Shown here one piece after another: positions 1 through 7,346 of a stretch of 23,182 nt of DNA (positions are counted from its first letter, which is position 1; every line of letters begins with the position of its first letter). The position numbers and the translations under genes are program-made. Origin of the DNA: an uncultured Eubacteriales bacterium. GTDB lineage: Bacteria > Bacillota > Clostridia > Oscillospirales > CAG-272. The notes beneath the pieces were generated by a model. It had not been told where the DNA came from, ran no database searches, and was given only the letters and a program-made list of their open reading frames with translations. The DNA lies in contig CAKSUH010000003.1 of the NCBI GenBank assembly GCA_934500855.1, forward strand, positions 1 to 23,182, written 5' to 3'.

Positions 1-34
1 TCCGCGCCCCGTTTTTTGTTTGAAATTTTCTAAA

Positions 35-55
35 CCGCCGGAAAATCCTCGGCGG
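35..55 (-). terminator. Weak candidate intrinsic terminator downstream of the AraC gene
   Basis: On the minus strand CCGCCG (55-50) and CGGCGG (40-35) can pair around a 9-base loop, followed by TTTAGAAAATTT. It lies 34-54 bases past the stop of the AraC gene. The stem is only 6 bp and the T tract is broken, so termination is an inference. Confidence 0.4.
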
Positions 56-60
56 ATGCC

Positions 61-80
61 GTCACCGGGCAATCGGTGAC
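61..80. other. Short perfect stem-loop after the AraC gene
   Basis: GTCACCG (61-67) and CGGTGAC (74-80) form a perfect 7-bp stem with a 6-base loop. It starts 9 bases past the AraC stop codon. No T run follows it directly on either strand, so it may be part of a compound 3' end with the hairpin at 35-55. Confidence 0.4.
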
Positions 81-88
81 CCTTACGC

Positions 89-961
89 TTACTCCTTTTG
101 TTCCTTTCTGCGGTCGCGGTAGCGCCCGGGTGACATTCCCGTATACCGCTTGAAGAACTGCACGAAATAGCTGTCCCCCGTAAACCCGCACGCCTGCGCA
201 ACCTCCTTGACATCCATCCCGCGATCCAGAAGGTCCTTTGCCCGCTGCAGGCGCAATTCACAGATCATCTGCTTCAGCGGGACCCCCGTCAGGCGGTGAA
301 AATCGTAGGATAGCTTTCCCGCGCTGACATAAAAACGGTCCGCCAGCTCCGCCACGCCGATATCGCGCCCCGCGTCCACCGCCTCGACAATGCACTTGGA
401 AACATCGGTTATGTACAGTCCCGCTTCGGACTTCGCGCTGAATTTCTGCGCCCGTCTCTCGCCGCAAAGATCCGCCAGCCGATTCACCACGGCAAGCAAA
501 AGCCCGTAAAGCACGGGCGGATTCCTCCCCTCGGCGCGCGTTGCCAGATCAATCTCCCGCATCTCCGCCAGCTTCGGCTCGAAATAGGCGACCTCCCGTT
601 CTCCCAACGGGATGACCACCAGATTGTTTTCCAGAAGCGGCTCGGCGTTCAGCAGTGCGGGCGGCATCATATCCACCACGCTTTGCTGAAAATAGAGGTC
701 ATACCCGCAAAACGGCAGCGTCTCGCAGTCCAGCCGCACCGTGCAGTGGTAAACGCCGCGATTGACGAACATCGCGCACGCCCCCTCCCCCTCGTACAGC
801 TTCTGCGGCGCAAAAATGCGGTACCGCCCGGAGGTAACGATCATGATCTCGTATCCGTTGTGAAAGTGCATATTCGGCGGGTGGGTTTTCCGATGTTCCT
901 GCCGTTTGCCGACGGTAATCGGCAGTTTGAAGCTGCGCACCGCCTCATATCCGTATTGCAT
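89..961 (-). CDS. AraC-family transcriptional regulator (290 aa)
   Basis: A DNA-binding regulator that usually responds to a sugar or a related effector. The N-terminal part (about residues 1-150) looks like a cupin-type sensor, with HFHNGYEIM and GRYRIFAP typical of the AraC_binding fold. The C-terminal 95 residues carry the two helix-turn-helix motifs: VAELADRFYVSAGKLSYDF and VKEVAQACGFTGDSYFVQFF, followed by the family signature FKRYTGMSPGRYR. The frame stays open about 180 codons further upstream, but the ATG at 961 gives the usual family length. A GAGGGG stretch lies 12 bases before it, and the promoter at 1032-1060 falls inside the longer frame, so the longer start is unlikely. The gene follows the nucleoside hydrolase in the same direction but has its own promoter and is separated from it by a terminator. 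Its targets are unknown; the flanking glycan or nucleoside unit is the obvious guess. Confidence 0.93.
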   Translation of the reverse strand: MQYGYEAVRSFKLPITVGKRQEHRKTHPPNMHFHNGYEIMIVTSGRYRIFAPQKLYEGEGACAMFVNRGVYHCTVRLDCETLPFCGYDLYFQQSVVDMMPPALLNAEPLLENNLVVIPLGEREVAYFEPKLAEMREIDLATRAEGRNPPVLYGLLLAVVNRLADLCGERRAQKFSAKSEAGLYITDVSKCIVEAVDAGRDIGVAELADRFYVSAGKLSYDFHRLTGVPLKQMICELRLQRAKDLLDRGMDVKEVAQACGFTGDSYFVQFFKRYTGMSPGRYRDRRKEQKE

Positions 962-1031
962 TCTTCGCCGCCCCCCTCGGATGCGTCCGCATCCCGCTTT
1001 TTCACGCGCTTTCGCCTTTGCGTCTACTATA

Positions 1032-1060
1032 ATTATACAGGAGGAACCCCGTTTTGTCAA
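1032..1060 (-). promoter_or_regulatory. Sigma-A promoter of the first AraC gene
   Basis: On the minus strand TTGACA (1060-1055) and TATAAT (1037-1032) are both consensus and are separated by exactly 17 bases. The predicted start site near 1025 gives a leader of about 65 nt to the ATG at 961. Confidence 0.92.
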
Positions 1061-1074
1061 GCACAATCGCAAGA

Positions 1075-1107
1075 GAAAACCGAAGGCGCGGATACCCGTA
1101 CCTTCGG
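1075..1107 (-). terminator. Intrinsic terminator ending the surface-protein/nucleoside hydrolase unit
   Basis: On the minus strand CCGAAGG (1107-1101) pairs with CCTTCGG (1086-1080), followed directly by TTTTC. It begins 16 bases past the stop of the nucleoside hydrolase and just before the -35 box of the AraC promoter, so it separates the two transcription units. Confidence 0.8.
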
Positions 1108-1122
1108 CTTTCATATCGGATC

Positions 1123-2061
1123 TCAGTCGGGCGACCCTGCCCGGCTCAGTTTGTCGAACAGGTCGGTCATCAGCCCGTAGCGACAGACGAAATACACATA
1201 CCGCTGCGCGTGACGCGTCGGCTTCTCCGAATAGGTCCTGTCGTACTGAGGAATCAGTGCAGGGCGCAGATAGGAAAGCATCATGCGGTTGTTTTCGTTC
1301 AGCAACCAGCCCACCGCCGTGACATCCCAGATGGCGCGATCCCACGCGATGTTGCGGAAATGGCGGTCCATCCCCTCGGTCGCTTTCTTCAGCAGGTAAT
1401 CGCAGAGCGGATTCTTCCCTTCCAGATAGTACCGCAGTTCCGGCTCGGTTGTGGTAAACCCGCTTGCAACGCCGTTGCAGGGCAGTTGCACCAGAGGCGC
1501 GCCGCATCCGAACAGGACGCGCGCCGCGGCAATGTCCTGCTTCATGTTGAATTCGTCGGTGTCAATCCAATGGACCGCATGACCGCCAAGCCAGACATGG
1601 ACCGTATTCTCGGTCATTGCCACGGGGTCGGTCAGGATTGCGGACGCCACATTGGTCGCCGCCGCAATCGAAACGATGTAAAGCGGGTTTTCGGGCGAAT
1701 GCTTCCGGGCTTCGCGCACCATGAATTCCGACGCGTCGGTCACAACCGGCGTTTTTTCGTCCGGCAGATAGCCGCACGCGCCGCGGAAGGTCCTCGGAAT
1801 CAGGTCCTCCCGATGCGCAAGCTTCAGAATATTCAGAATCTCCGCGTAGCTTTTCTCCATGCCGTCGGCGGGAGAGGTGCTGTTTGCGTTGAAGAACGGC
1901 GCGGCGCAAATGCCGACCGTGTTCAGCTTTTCCCCCGACAGGAGCAGGTACGCCAGCGCAAACTGGTCATCCGCTTCGTTGAAGGTATCGGTGTCCAGAA
2001 TCACATCGACCCGCCCCTGCGGGACTTCAAGATTTTTTTCGAGTTGTACTTTTGTCAGCAT
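1123..2061 (-). CDS. Nucleoside hydrolase-like protein (IUNH superfamily, 312 aa)
   Basis: Members of this family cleave the N-glycosidic bond of nucleosides to give a base and ribose, in the cytoplasm, with a Ca2+ held by an N-terminal Asp cluster. Here the cluster is DTDTFNEADDQFALAYLL (about residues 23-40) in place of the usual DTDPGxDDAxAL. EFNMKQD near residue 168 matches the conserved substrate-binding stretch. At the C-terminal metal site, where classical enzymes have His-Asp-Pro, this protein has IWDVTAVGWLL: the Asp is kept but the catalytic His appears to be Trp. It therefore belongs to a divergent subfamily, and hydrolysis of ordinary nucleosides is not assured. There is no signal peptide. 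The start codon is 6 bases past the stop of the upstream lipoprotein gene and has only a weak ribosome binding site, which suggests translational coupling. It is the last gene of the unit. Confidence 0.85.
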   Translation of the reverse strand: MLTKVQLEKNLEVPQGRVDVILDTDTFNEADDQFALAYLLLSGEKLNTVGICAAPFFNANSTSPADGMEKSYAEILNILKLAHREDLIPRTFRGACGYLPDEKTPVVTDASEFMVREARKHSPENPLYIVSIAAATNVASAILTDPVAMTENTVHVWLGGHAVHWIDTDEFNMKQDIAAARVLFGCGAPLVQLPCNGVASGFTTTEPELRYYLEGKNPLCDYLLKKATEGMDRHFRNIAWDRAIWDVTAVGWLLNENNRMMLSYLRPALIPQYDRTYSEKPTRHAQRYVYFVCRYGLMTDLFDKLSRAGSPD

Positions 2062-2067
2062 ACCGTG

Positions 2068-3867
2068 TCACTTCAGGAAAGCAAAATCCGCAATCATCGG
2101 CCAGTGGTCGGAGGCGACATCTGCCTTCTTGTTCTTTTCCAGAATAGCGTTTTTCAGCGAAAATCCGTTCGGATCGTAGAAAATATGATCGGCAAGATAA
2201 TCGTTCGGGAAGGAATCCGCCGCGTCCCCGAAACCGGTCCAACGCTTAATCGCCGTGTAGCAATCCGAGCCTTTGGCGGTATTCAGGTCGCCGAGGATAA
2301 TTGCCGGCACATTGTAGGTCTTTTTCAGCGTATCCATCCGTCTCAGCGTCATTTCCGCCTGCATCACCTTCTGTGCTTCCAGATGCTCCTGCGCCGTAAG
2401 CGTATCGGTCGCGCTTGCCGTGGAGGTATAATGCGTGCCGAGCGTCATAAAGCGTTTGCCCGTTGCCTTCACTTCAAACACGCCCCACATGATCACGCGG
2501 CGGTTGATATCGTCGTCCCACGGCGCGTCGGTCGTCGGATGAATGCTGATATCCTCGTATCCGCCCTCGATGAGCGTCAGCGTTTCGGAGTTATAGACCA
2601 GCGAAGTCCGATTGGACAGTCCGTCCGGGCGCTTCAGGCTTACGAACTTGTATTTGGAATCCAACAGCGGCGGCAGTTCACGGCTCCATGTGTCGAAAAA
2701 CTCGCACAGGCAGAGCACATCGGGCGAATAGCCGTTGATCAGCGAAGCGACGATATCCTTGCGCAGATTCACATCGGCAGGAATCTTTCCGCCGGAGCCC
2801 CAACCCTGGAATTCCACCAGAACATTGTATTCCATAATCCGCAGATCCCCGGCATTTGCGGCAAACTCACCGGGAACGATCAGAGATTTCCGTTCATTCA
2901 TACCGTCCAGTACTCCTTTTTTCTCATCCAGATAGGTCTTAAGCTCCGTTGCGAGAACGGCAGCCAGAGTCGCGGACGACCCGCTGAAATAAACGCTACC
3001 GTCCTTTGCCAGCATCAGATACTGTCCCTGACCGGGCGCGCTGCCTTCCGGCGTTCCGCGATTGGTATTTCCGATCAGAATCTCGTGCTCTGCCTTCGGC
3101 TCGGAATCCGAAACGATCTCCGGCACATACCCGCAGGCTTCGCCGATCACCGTTCTGACATCCTTTGCCGCCGTAAGGGCGACCGAATCGTTTTTGGGGC
3201 AGACAATGCGGAACTCCTTCATCGAAACGCCGTCAAGCGTCACATCACGGAAGCGATAGACCAGCGCCCGATAGGTATAGTCCCCTTTCCATGTCAGGAC
3301 CGCTTCGTCGCCGTTCTTCGCGGTGCCGTCTTCAATCATCCTGATCAGGCGTTCCGCGCCGCGGACGGCGGCATCGTCATTGTGCGCCGCCACCACGATG
3401 TTGTTTTCCGTCAGGCAGATTTCGTAATCCTTGTAGCGAAGCCCTTTCAGCACGCGAACGGTGTCCGCGCGATAGCAGTTGCCGATGATGATCTCCATCG
3501 AGCTTTCGACAGGCGACTCCTCAAAACTCGAATCGGTTGTGGAGACAAACCGCGCCCCCGTTGCGCCATAAAGCGCAGTGGCAAGCGTTGCGGCGGTGGA
3601 AGCGAGCGCCTTGGAAGCGTTTTCGGGTCGGATGATGGTATACCGGGCTTTGGTCCCGTTTGCAAGCGTCAGCTTTTTTGCCGTGTTGCTCCCGCCGGTT
3701 GTTTCAGCCTCGGTTGTGGCGGAGGATTCGGATCCGTTGCTTCCGCCCGTTGTTCCCGTTGCCGGGGGCTGAATCCGTTCGGTGCAGGAAAACAGCCCGA
3801 GACAAACCGCAAGCAGAAGCAGGCACGAAAGCACCGTCCGAATCCGCTTGATATTGCGTTGTTTCAT
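2068..3867 (-). CDS. Lipoprotein with C-terminal endonuclease/exonuclease/phosphatase domain (599 aa)
   Basis: An extracytoplasmic lipoprotein: a hydrophobic signal ends in the lipobox GLFSC (Cys28), followed by a Thr/Ser/Gly-rich linker to about residue 65. Two related alpha/beta modules follow (about 65-180 and 210-320). They share the pattern Y/F-x-I-V/I-x-P...AA...G and end in MEIIIGN and HEILIGNTN. From about residue 340 comes an EEP-superfamily domain with the expected metal and catalytic motifs: RIMEYNVL, PDVLCLCEFF (the Glu), GTHYT (about 476), ILGDLNTAKGS (about 522) and the final SDHWPMIADF (about 585). Known EEP enzymes cleave phosphodiesters or phosphomonoesters of nucleic acids, inositol phosphates or lipids; the substrate here cannot be read from sequence. 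The gene starts 11 bases after the solute-binding protein stop and is followed closely by the nucleoside hydrolase, which suggests nucleotide or phosphate-ester scavenging. Confidence 0.85.
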   Translation of the reverse strand: MKQRNIKRIRTVLSCLLLLAVCLGLFSCTERIQPPATGTTGGSNGSESSATTEAETTGGSNTAKKLTLANGTKARYTIIRPENASKALASTAATLATALYGATGARFVSTTDSSFEESPVESSMEIIIGNCYRADTVRVLKGLRYKDYEICLTENNIVVAAHNDDAAVRGAERLIRMIEDGTAKNGDEAVLTWKGDYTYRALVYRFRDVTLDGVSMKEFRIVCPKNDSVALTAAKDVRTVIGEACGYVPEIVSDSEPKAEHEILIGNTNRGTPEGSAPGQGQYLMLAKDGSVYFSGSSATLAAVLATELKTYLDEKKGVLDGMNERKSLIVPGEFAANAGDLRIMEYNVLVEFQGWGSGGKIPADVNLRKDIVASLINGYSPDVLCLCEFFDTWSRELPPLLDSKYKFVSLKRPDGLSNRTSLVYNSETLTLIEGGYEDISIHPTTDAPWDDDINRRVIMWGVFEVKATGKRFMTLGTHYTSTASATDTLTAQEHLEAQKVMQAEMTLRRMDTLKKTYNVPAIILGDLNTAKGSDCYTAIKRWTGFGDAADSFPNDYLADHIFYDPNGFSLKNAILEKNKKADVASDHWPMIADFAFLK

Positions 3868-3878
3868 TCCGAAGCCTC

Positions 3879-5333
3879 TCAGTCCTCAAAGAATGCGTTC
3901 AGCTGACCCACAACCTTCGTCATGGCAGACTCGAATCTGCCCTTGTAGTAGGAAGTCCAGTCGGCTTTTTCAAGAACCGCGTTGCGGAACATGGAGCCGG
4001 GTGCGTTGCCGTCCTGGAAGAGGTTAAAGCTCAGAACGCCCAGTTCGTTGGTAACGCCCTCGCGGATAATATCGAACATTCTCGAGGACGCGGGGTCCTT
4101 GCTGTACTGCTGTTTCATAATCCGGAAGTAAACATCGGGGGTAATCTGGATGCTGCCCGCGTAAGCAAGCGTTTCCAGCAGTGCGCCCGATTCGGCTTTG
4201 TTCTTCACGGTGCTCGTGATGAAATACTCCGCATGGTCGTTTCCGAGCAGCGTATGATAGGAATCGTCCTCGCTGTACTTCGGGAACGGAAGAATTCCGA
4301 TATCCTTCATATTGTTGAAATCGGTTTTGGAATACTTGACCGATGCAATGGTGAACACCTCGCGGCCGTCCTTGAATGCGGCTGCGCCGCCCTCCAGATT
4401 CAGGAGCTTCTTGTCATAGACTGCGGTTTTCACCTTGTCAAACAGGCTCAGCACCTTGTTGGAGGTGACATCCGAGGAAACCGTAAGCGCACCGTCGCGA
4501 ATCTCAAACAGGTGCATTCCGGAGGCAAGATAGAAGCTGTCCAGCTGGTTTTTATCCGACATTCCGGCAGCAAAAATTCTGCTTGCTTCATCGGAGGTAT
4601 CGGACGGGAGCGACAGAGCGGACGCAACCTCAAGGAAGCGGTCCATCGTCCAGATCTGATCGTCAACCATCTGATAGAGATCGTCCTTGCTCAGATCGCT
4701 GTAAGCGGAAAGCAGGGAGGTGTTGAACAGCATGATCTGCATATTGTACAGCAGGTTTGCGGAAAGCTCGCCCGACATGAAATAGGTCTTGTCATTGAGC
4801 GTAACCGCGTCATGCAGAAAATCGGACCACCATGCCTTGGAGAAATCCACATTCTGCACGGTGTTCAGGTCCTCAAGAACGCCCGTTACCATCAGGGAAA
4901 CGGGAACCAGGCAGTAAGCGCCGATGATGTCATACGCCTCCACACTGCCGAGCACGGTGTTTGTAACCGTCTCAATAAACGGCTTCATCGAGAAGAACTG
5001 ACCCTCGATGGATTTGACTTCCAGCTCAATGCCGAGATGCTCTTTGACGATGTTGTCGCGCTGAACCACCGTATAGTTGACCGAGTCTCCCGATTCGTCC
5101 TTCTCGTTGCCGAATTCGGGAATGGTGCTGTTGTAGGTCAGAGCGGTCATTTTGCGCCCGATCGACTGCTTCGGGACATCAAACCGCTCGTCCGCCGACT
5201 GATTCGGGTCGGATGTTTCCGTAGAGCCGACCGTATTTTTGGGATCCTTTGCGGGATCCTTTTTGCAGGCGGTCAGTGCAAACGCACCGAACACCATCAT
5301 AACGGCGAGAATGAGACTTAGAATTTTTCTCAT
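3879..5333 (-). CDS. ABC-type extracellular solute-binding lipoprotein (484 aa)
   Basis: A ligand-capturing lipoprotein for an ABC importer, held on the outer face of the membrane. The signal peptide ends in the lipobox ALTAC (Cys23), followed by an Asp/Lys/Ser linker. The body has the spacing of family 1 (sugar-type) binding proteins: a late hinge region DIGILPFPKYSEDDSY, and aromatic residues such as KAWWSDF and DQIWTMDRFLE typical of carbohydrate binders. The start is supported by AAAGGAG 9 bases upstream. No permease or ATPase gene lies anywhere in the window, so the importer must be encoded elsewhere or the protein acts only as a surface binder. A large 13-bp hairpin sits in the gap before it (5369-5397). 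The ligand is unknown; an oligosaccharide is the most likely guess from fold and context. Confidence 0.9.
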   Translation of the reverse strand: MRKILSLILAVMMVFGAFALTACKKDPAKDPKNTVGSTETSDPNQSADERFDVPKQSIGRKMTALTYNSTIPEFGNEKDESGDSVNYTVVQRDNIVKEHLGIELEVKSIEGQFFSMKPFIETVTNTVLGSVEAYDIIGAYCLVPVSLMVTGVLEDLNTVQNVDFSKAWWSDFLHDAVTLNDKTYFMSGELSANLLYNMQIMLFNTSLLSAYSDLSKDDLYQMVDDQIWTMDRFLEVASALSLPSDTSDEASRIFAAGMSDKNQLDSFYLASGMHLFEIRDGALTVSSDVTSNKVLSLFDKVKTAVYDKKLLNLEGGAAAFKDGREVFTIASVKYSKTDFNNMKDIGILPFPKYSEDDSYHTLLGNDHAEYFITSTVKNKAESGALLETLAYAGSIQITPDVYFRIMKQQYSKDPASSRMFDIIREGVTNELGVLSFNLFQDGNAPGSMFRNAVLEKADWTSYYKGRFESAMTKVVGQLNAFFED

Positions 5334-5368
5334 ATTTGGTAACTCCTTTTTGGTTTACTTGTTACAGA

Positions 5369-5397
5369 CTACAGACGGCGCATGGCGCCGTCTGTAG
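5369..5397. other. Perfect 13-bp intercistronic hairpin upstream of the solute-binding protein gene
   Basis: The arms at 5369-5381 and 5385-5397 are perfectly complementary (CTACAGACGGCGC and its reverse complement) around a 3-base loop. No T run follows on the minus strand, so it does not look like a normal terminator. It is better explained as an mRNA processing or stability element, or partial attenuator, between the secreted-protein genes and the solute-binding protein gene. Confidence 0.8.
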
Positions 5398-5413
5398 CAA
5401 TGCAGCAAAACAA

Positions 5414-5620
5414 TCAATACCTGTCAGACCACTCGCGCGTGGTCTCGGGCTTTTCCGTTGTGGTTCCGCCGTTCGTGGCGGGCGCTTGCGTCACCTGCCC
5501 GGCTTCCGTTGCTTTCGTTCCGCTCCCGGAGGAAGCAGGATCCTTTTTGTCGGAGCCGCACGAAGCAAACGCAAAGACGCAAATCAGCAAGGCAAGAATA
5601 GCCGCTGTCAGTTTTTTCAT
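5414..5620 (-). CDS. Small lipoprotein of unknown function (68 aa)
   Basis: A short secreted lipoprotein. The signal MKKLTAAILALLICVFAF ends in the lipobox FASC (Cys21). The mature part is only about 48 residues, rich in Gly, Thr, Ser and Lys with no predicted fold (GSDKKDPASSGSGT, then a Thr/Glu/Pro tail ending in EWSDRY). I chose the ATG at 5620 because CGGAGGG lies 7-13 bases upstream; an earlier in-frame Met lies inside the preceding peptide gene and would wreck the signal peptide. The gene starts 16 bases after the stop of the 50-residue peptide gene. The composition resembles a lipoprotein linker whose functional domain is absent, so it may be a remnant or a genuine short surface peptide. 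I do not recognise a family. Confidence 0.75.
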   Translation of the reverse strand: MKKLTAAILALLICVFAFASCGSDKKDPASSGSGTKATEAGQVTQAPATNGGTTTEKPETTREWSDRY

Positions 5621-5636
5621 GATATTCCCTCCGAAA

Positions 5637-5789
5637 TCAAGCCTTTTTTTCGCCAAAGCAATCATTGCCGTAGAAGTCGCCGTTACTGCCGCCCTTCTGT
5701 CCCTCTACAACTGCGCCGGAAGTTGTGAGAATATCGCAGACATCGAAATCAAGGGTCACTGCATAAGGAATCTGATAACTCTTTTTCAT
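5637..5789 (-). CDS. 50-residue peptide of unknown function between surface-protein genes
   Basis: A small open frame with an excellent ribosome binding site (AGGAGG, 7 bases before the ATG at 5789) and a TGA at 5639-5637. The peptide begins MKKSYQIPYAVTLDFDVC, continues DILTTSGAVVEGQKGG and ends NDCFGEKKA. It has no signal peptide or membrane segment, and two Cys (residues 18 and 44). The pattern of a basic MKK start, a hydrophobic strand, an acidic DILTTSG step and a Gly/Asp-rich tail resembles short peptides I recall from many Clostridia, often near secreted proteins; that is memory, not a search. It starts 15 bases after the stop of the second CBM9 gene and ends 16 bases before the small lipoprotein start, so all three are surely cotranscribed. 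Possible roles are a modified or signalling peptide or a co-factor of the surface proteins; none is shown. Confidence 0.75.
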   Translation of the reverse strand: MKKSYQIPYAVTLDFDVCDILTTSGAVVEGQKGGSNGDFYGNDCFGEKKA

Positions 5790-5804
5790 GATGGTATCCT
5801 CCTC

Positions 5805-7286
5805 TTATTTCGTGTAGGATTCGAGAATTGCTTTTTCGGTAGCGTTGTACTTATCGGGATTTGCGGCAAGATCTTCCAGCGCTTTGGTTGCAACCGTCTT
5901 GACGCTGGTTGCGTTCGCTGCCTTGTAGCCGCCGTAGAAGTTTGCGGTCTCGCCGTCCTCATAGGTCACGGTGAAATAACCGACAGCGGAGAAGTTACGA
6001 TCGTAGTTTGCGGTCTTGATGTTCACGATTGCGCCGCTGAACTCATAGTAACCGTCGGCTTCTGCCTTTTCTGCGTTCAGCCAGCCGCTGTTCACGATGT
6101 TCAGGTAATCCTTGCTCTCTTCCTTATCGGCAAGCGCCTCCAGAGTCAGCGCGCCCTCGCCGAGCATATCGGTGGGAAGAATCAGCGTTCCGGTTGCGGT
6201 CAGAGCCGCGCCGAGCGCATCGAAATCGGCTTTGGAAGCCTGCGAGTAGAAGCGCAGTCCCGTAGGATCGGCAAAGCGGACAGCCGCGCCGTCAAGCGTC
6301 TTGAAATCAGCGGTCACAGCCGTAAAGGTTGCGTTTGCGGTGAGTCCGGTGAGTTCCTTACCGGGCTTGTAAAGCTTGCCCTCCGCGTCTTTCCAACCGA
6401 CGAGCTGAGCCTTGGAGTGCGGGTCAGCGACAGGAAGCGTAAACTTGCCGTCGGCAGTCACATCCGAGGAAGCAACAATCATGTTCTTATCCTGCACGGT
6501 AACGGTCTTGCGGGTGGAAGCGGAGTCGGCTTCCAGAATCAAACCGCCGAGATTCTCCGCATTGCCGCGCCATGCGGGGGTGTTCCATGCGCATTCACCC
6601 CAAAAGCCCGGCATCACATTCAAGTCAAATCCGAGTTTTTTCCCGGCTTCCGCCTTGGCGGGAGTTCTGAAGGTATATTCAACTTCAATTGTCACCTGCG
6701 GGTTATCATTCGAAACGCGCTGTGTGCAGAAGCGGTATGCAGACTCTTTGACCTGTCCGTTCCCAGCCGCATTGGATTTCCGTACTACGCCATTCTGGGA
6801 GACATCAAACGAACCTTCCGGCGTGTCACCGTTTTCCATTGCAACAACATCGCCGGGTTGCCATTTTTCTCCATTAAAGCCACCCGTTGCCGTTCCGCTT
6901 TCGTCAACACCCAGATTGAAATGAACATCCTTGAGTTTATACTCAGCATGCTTGGCATCATTGTAGTTGATCAGCACATACAGATGCGCTGCAGTTTCAT
7001 CCTTATACCACATGGTCTTAAAGGACGCATAGTAGGTCTGGTATGTTTTTGCCCCGGACTTGATTCCCACAACATCTTCCGACCACGGGATGTTATCCCA
7101 CGCTTCGCCTTCCGACACCTTGCCGTCCAGCGTAATGGGGGCATCTGCCTTATAAGCATGATAGGAACGCTTGAGTCCTTGTGTCCCCGCTTCCGCGCTT
7201 ACCGGGATAAAGCAGACCGCCGCTGCAAGAATGACCTGAAAGAGAACGAGTGCCGTTGCTACGAGTTTCCGAAGATTCTTTTTCAT
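5805..7286 (-). CDS. Secreted CBM9-type carbohydrate-binding protein, second of a tandem pair (493 aa)
   Basis: A secreted protein with signal MKKNLRKLVATALVLFQVIL and a likely cleavage site after PVSAEA (about residue 32). Residues about 45-260 match the family 9 carbohydrate-binding module pattern: ITLDGKVSEGEAWDNIPWS near the start, then KTMWYKDETAAHLYVLI, and a tryptophan-rich late part (FWGECAWNTPAW). A linker follows with a VGWKDAEGKLYKPGKEL repeat of the InlB/Flg_new style (about 295-330). The C-terminal domain (about 335-493) begins GAAVRFADPTGLRFYSQ and contains FYGGYKAANATSVKTVA; this domain is widespread in clostridial secreted proteins but I know no function for it. There is no catalytic domain, LPXTG, dockerin or S-layer motif. 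AAAGGAG lies ahead of the start. The gene is 60 bases downstream of its paralogue, with no terminator between. The role is probably glycan capture at or near the cell surface. Confidence 0.8.
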   Translation of the reverse strand: MKKNLRKLVATALVLFQVILAAAVCFIPVSAEAGTQGLKRSYHAYKADAPITLDGKVSEGEAWDNIPWSEDVVGIKSGAKTYQTYYASFKTMWYKDETAAHLYVLINYNDAKHAEYKLKDVHFNLGVDESGTATGGFNGEKWQPGDVVAMENGDTPEGSFDVSQNGVVRKSNAAGNGQVKESAYRFCTQRVSNDNPQVTIEVEYTFRTPAKAEAGKKLGFDLNVMPGFWGECAWNTPAWRGNAENLGGLILEADSASTRKTVTVQDKNMIVASSDVTADGKFTLPVADPHSKAQLVGWKDAEGKLYKPGKELTGLTANATFTAVTADFKTLDGAAVRFADPTGLRFYSQASKADFDALGAALTATGTLILPTDMLGEGALTLEALADKEESKDYLNIVNSGWLNAEKAEADGYYEFSGAIVNIKTANYDRNFSAVGYFTVTYEDGETANFYGGYKAANATSVKTVATKALEDLAANPDKYNATEKAILESYTK

Positions 7287-7346
7287 AACGAAGCTCCTTT
7301 AATTCCGATTCTTGAATTTGAATGTGTTTTCTCTTTTGGGGGTTGA

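Noticed and set aside
962..1507. N-terminal extension of the first AraC protein
   Set aside because: The extension passes through the terminator and promoter at 1032-1107 and the end of the nucleoside hydrolase gene.
1054..3906. 950-codon open frame on the plus strand
   Set aside because: It lies opposite the nucleoside hydrolase and the EEP lipoprotein, has no ribosome binding site and reads as Arg/His/Gly-rich nonsense. It is the usual antisense shadow of GC-rich codon use.
5369..5397. Ordinary terminator before the solute-binding protein gene
   Set aside because: There is no T run after the stem on the minus strand and no promoter for the next gene, so full termination would leave three genes without expression.
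5382..7346. 654-codon open frame on the plus strand
   Set aside because: It runs antisense to the CBM9 gene, the peptide and the small lipoprotein. No start signal and no known domain; the minus-strand genes have clear signals.
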